Positions 40,600 through 41,478 of a stretch of 41,478 nucleotides of DNA are shown here, piece by piece (the first letter of the stretch is position 1; each line of letters opens with the position of its first letter). The DNA comes from Ilumatobacteraceae bacterium (GTDB taxonomy: Bacteria; Actinomycetota; Acidimicrobiia; Acidimicrobiales; Ilumatobacteraceae): positions 1 through 41,478 of the forward strand of contig JAOBWK010000078.1 in the NCBI GenBank assembly GCA_025463305.1, read 5' to 3'. The notes beneath the pieces were generated by a model, which did no database searches, was not told where the DNA came from, and worked only from the letters and a program-made list of their open reading frames with translations. Position numbers and translations under genes: made by a program.

Positions 40600-41478
40600 A
40601 TGTTCGACACACTGTCCGACCGCTTCGACGGCATCTTCAAACGACTGCGCGGCAAGGGCCGGCTGACCGACGACGACGTCGATGAGGTGCTGCGCGAGAT
40701 CCGCACCGCGCTGCTCGAGGCCGACGTCAACGTCACGGTGGCGCGCACGGTCGTGTCGCGGATCCGCGAGGCGGCGATCGGTGCCAAGCTGTCCCAGGCG
40801 CTCGACCCGAGCCAACAGGTCATCAAGATCGTCAACGCCGAGCTGGTCAACATCCTCGGTGGCGAGACGCTGAAGATCAACTACGCCAGCCGTCCGCCGA
40901 CGGTGATCCTCATGGCGGGTCTCCAGGGATCGGGCAAGACCACCAACGCGGCCAAGCTGGCCCGCTGGTTCAAGAGCCAGGGCCGCCAGCCGCTGCTGGT
41001 CGGTGCCGACCTCCAGCGTCCGGCCGCCGTCGAACAGCTGCGCACGCTCGGCCGCCAGATCGACGTGCCTGTCTTCAGCGAGGCCAGCGATCCGGTCACG
41101 GTCGCCTCGCGCGGTCTCGCCGAGGCCCGCCGCCTCGGTCGCGACGTGCTCATCGTCGACACCGCCGGCCGCCTGGCGATCGACGCGGAGATGATGGAGC
41201 AGGTCCGTCAGATCAACGAGGCCGTCGAGCCGAACTACACGTTCCTCGTGATCGACGCGATGACCGGTCAGGACGCGGTCGGCGTCGCCGAGGCGTTCCA
41301 CCAGACGCTGGCCATCGACGGCGTGATCCTCACCAAGCTCGACGGTGACGCACGCGGCGGTGCCGCGCTGAGCGTCAAGGAGGTCATCGGGCGACCGATC
41401 GCCTTCGCCTCCACCGGAGAGAAGCTCGACGCCTTCGAGCAGTTTCACCCCGACCGCATGGCCAGCCGCATCCTCGGC
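40600..41478 (+). CDS. ffh: Signal recognition particle protein Ffh, 3'-truncated by the window
   Basis: GTPase that binds signal peptides and SRP RNA. The first 293 residues are visible and the frame is open at the window end. The N domain begins MFDTLSDRFDGIFKRLRGKG. The G domain shows GLQGSGKTTNAAKLAR near 107, GADLQRPAAVEQL, VDTAGRL near 186, DAMTGQDAV and TKLDGDARGGAAL near 246, ending in FASTGEKLDAFEQFHPDRMA. Ffh-specific residues (DLQRPAA, DARGGAAL) separate it from FtsY. The Met-rich M domain lies beyond the window. The ATG at 40600 matches the family start. Confidence 0.97.
   Translation, partial: MFDTLSDRFDGIFKRLRGKGRLTDDDVDEVLREIRTALLEADVNVTVARTVVSRIREAAIGAKLSQALDPSQQVIKIVNAELVNILGGETLKINYASRPPTVILMAGLQGSGKTTNAAKLARWFKSQGRQPLLVGADLQRPAAVEQLRTLGRQIDVPVFSEASDPVTVASRGLAEARRLGRDVLIVDTAGRLAIDAEMMEQVRQINEAVEPNYTFLVIDAMTGQDAVGVAEAFHQTLAIDGVILTKLDGDARGGAALSVKEVIGRPIAFASTGEKLDAFEQFHPDRMASRILG

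Noticed and set aside
1..41478. CRISPR arrays, transposases, integrases, phage genes, tRNA or rRNA genes
   Set aside because: No regularly spaced repeats, no such coding motifs and no tRNA T-loop signatures were seen on either strand.

Overview
This is a 41.5 kb stretch of a high-GC chromosome packed with genes on both strands. No gap between genes exceeds about 200 bases, and I see no tRNA, rRNA, CRISPR array, insertion sequence or prophage. The gene content points to an actinobacterium: a Kgd-type 2-oxoglutarate dehydrogenase/decarboxylase, GTP-dependent PEP carboxykinase, an F420-type luciferase-like oxidoreductase, a UvrD2-like helicase, a SepIVA-like coiled-coil protein beside coaD, and many apparently leaderless genes with GTG starts. 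Several Thr-rich lipoproteins and a reshuffled smc/ftsY region suggest the class Acidimicrobiia (Ilumatobacter-like). That placement is inference and was not tested.

Layout. 1-2351: 3' part of kgd. 2421-3080 (-): HAD phosphatase-like protein. 3129-6237: three overlapping genes, a predicted NYN/PIN-type RNase fused to an S1 domain, xthA and a hotdog thioesterase. 6200-8107 (-): UvrD2-like helicase. 8161-8781: PH/SHOCT membrane protein. 8796-11167 (-): DUF952, galactokinase-like kinase and LLM oxidoreductase. 11302-13863: acyl-CoA racemase/CoA transferase, PIG-L deacetylase and histidine phosphatase. 13946-17393: lipoprotein, ferritin-like protein, four-helix membrane protein and Asp-box lipoprotein. 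17492-19790 (-): rpmB, a cold-shock-like small protein and pckG. 19975-23833: fakA-like gene and recG. 23877-24753: a DUF4236 gene broken by one extra base. 24927-25130 (-): small zinc-ribbon protein.

From 25150 the window follows the conserved actinobacterial cluster rsmD, coaD, sepIVA-like, DUF177, rpmF, plsX, acpP, rnc, mutM, smc (to 34139). It resumes with ftsY and ffh (39280 to the window end). Between smc and ftsY lie a DUF1275 membrane protein (-) and a complete potABCD-type polyamine ABC transporter operon.

The clearest window-wide signal is regulatory. At least ten genes have a -10-like hexamer (TANNNT or close) exactly six bases before an ATG/GTG start with no Shine-Dalgarno sequence, and six more have it seven to nine bases before. 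This places transcription start on or next to the start codon. Other points worth a look are the NYN-S1 fusion with a histone-H1-like tail, the frameshifted DUF4236 gene, a mirror-symmetric divergent promoter of only 19 bp, and a 27-bp motif shared downstream of two unrelated minus-strand genes. I found no convincing new defence or mobile system; most of the window is core metabolism and housekeeping.
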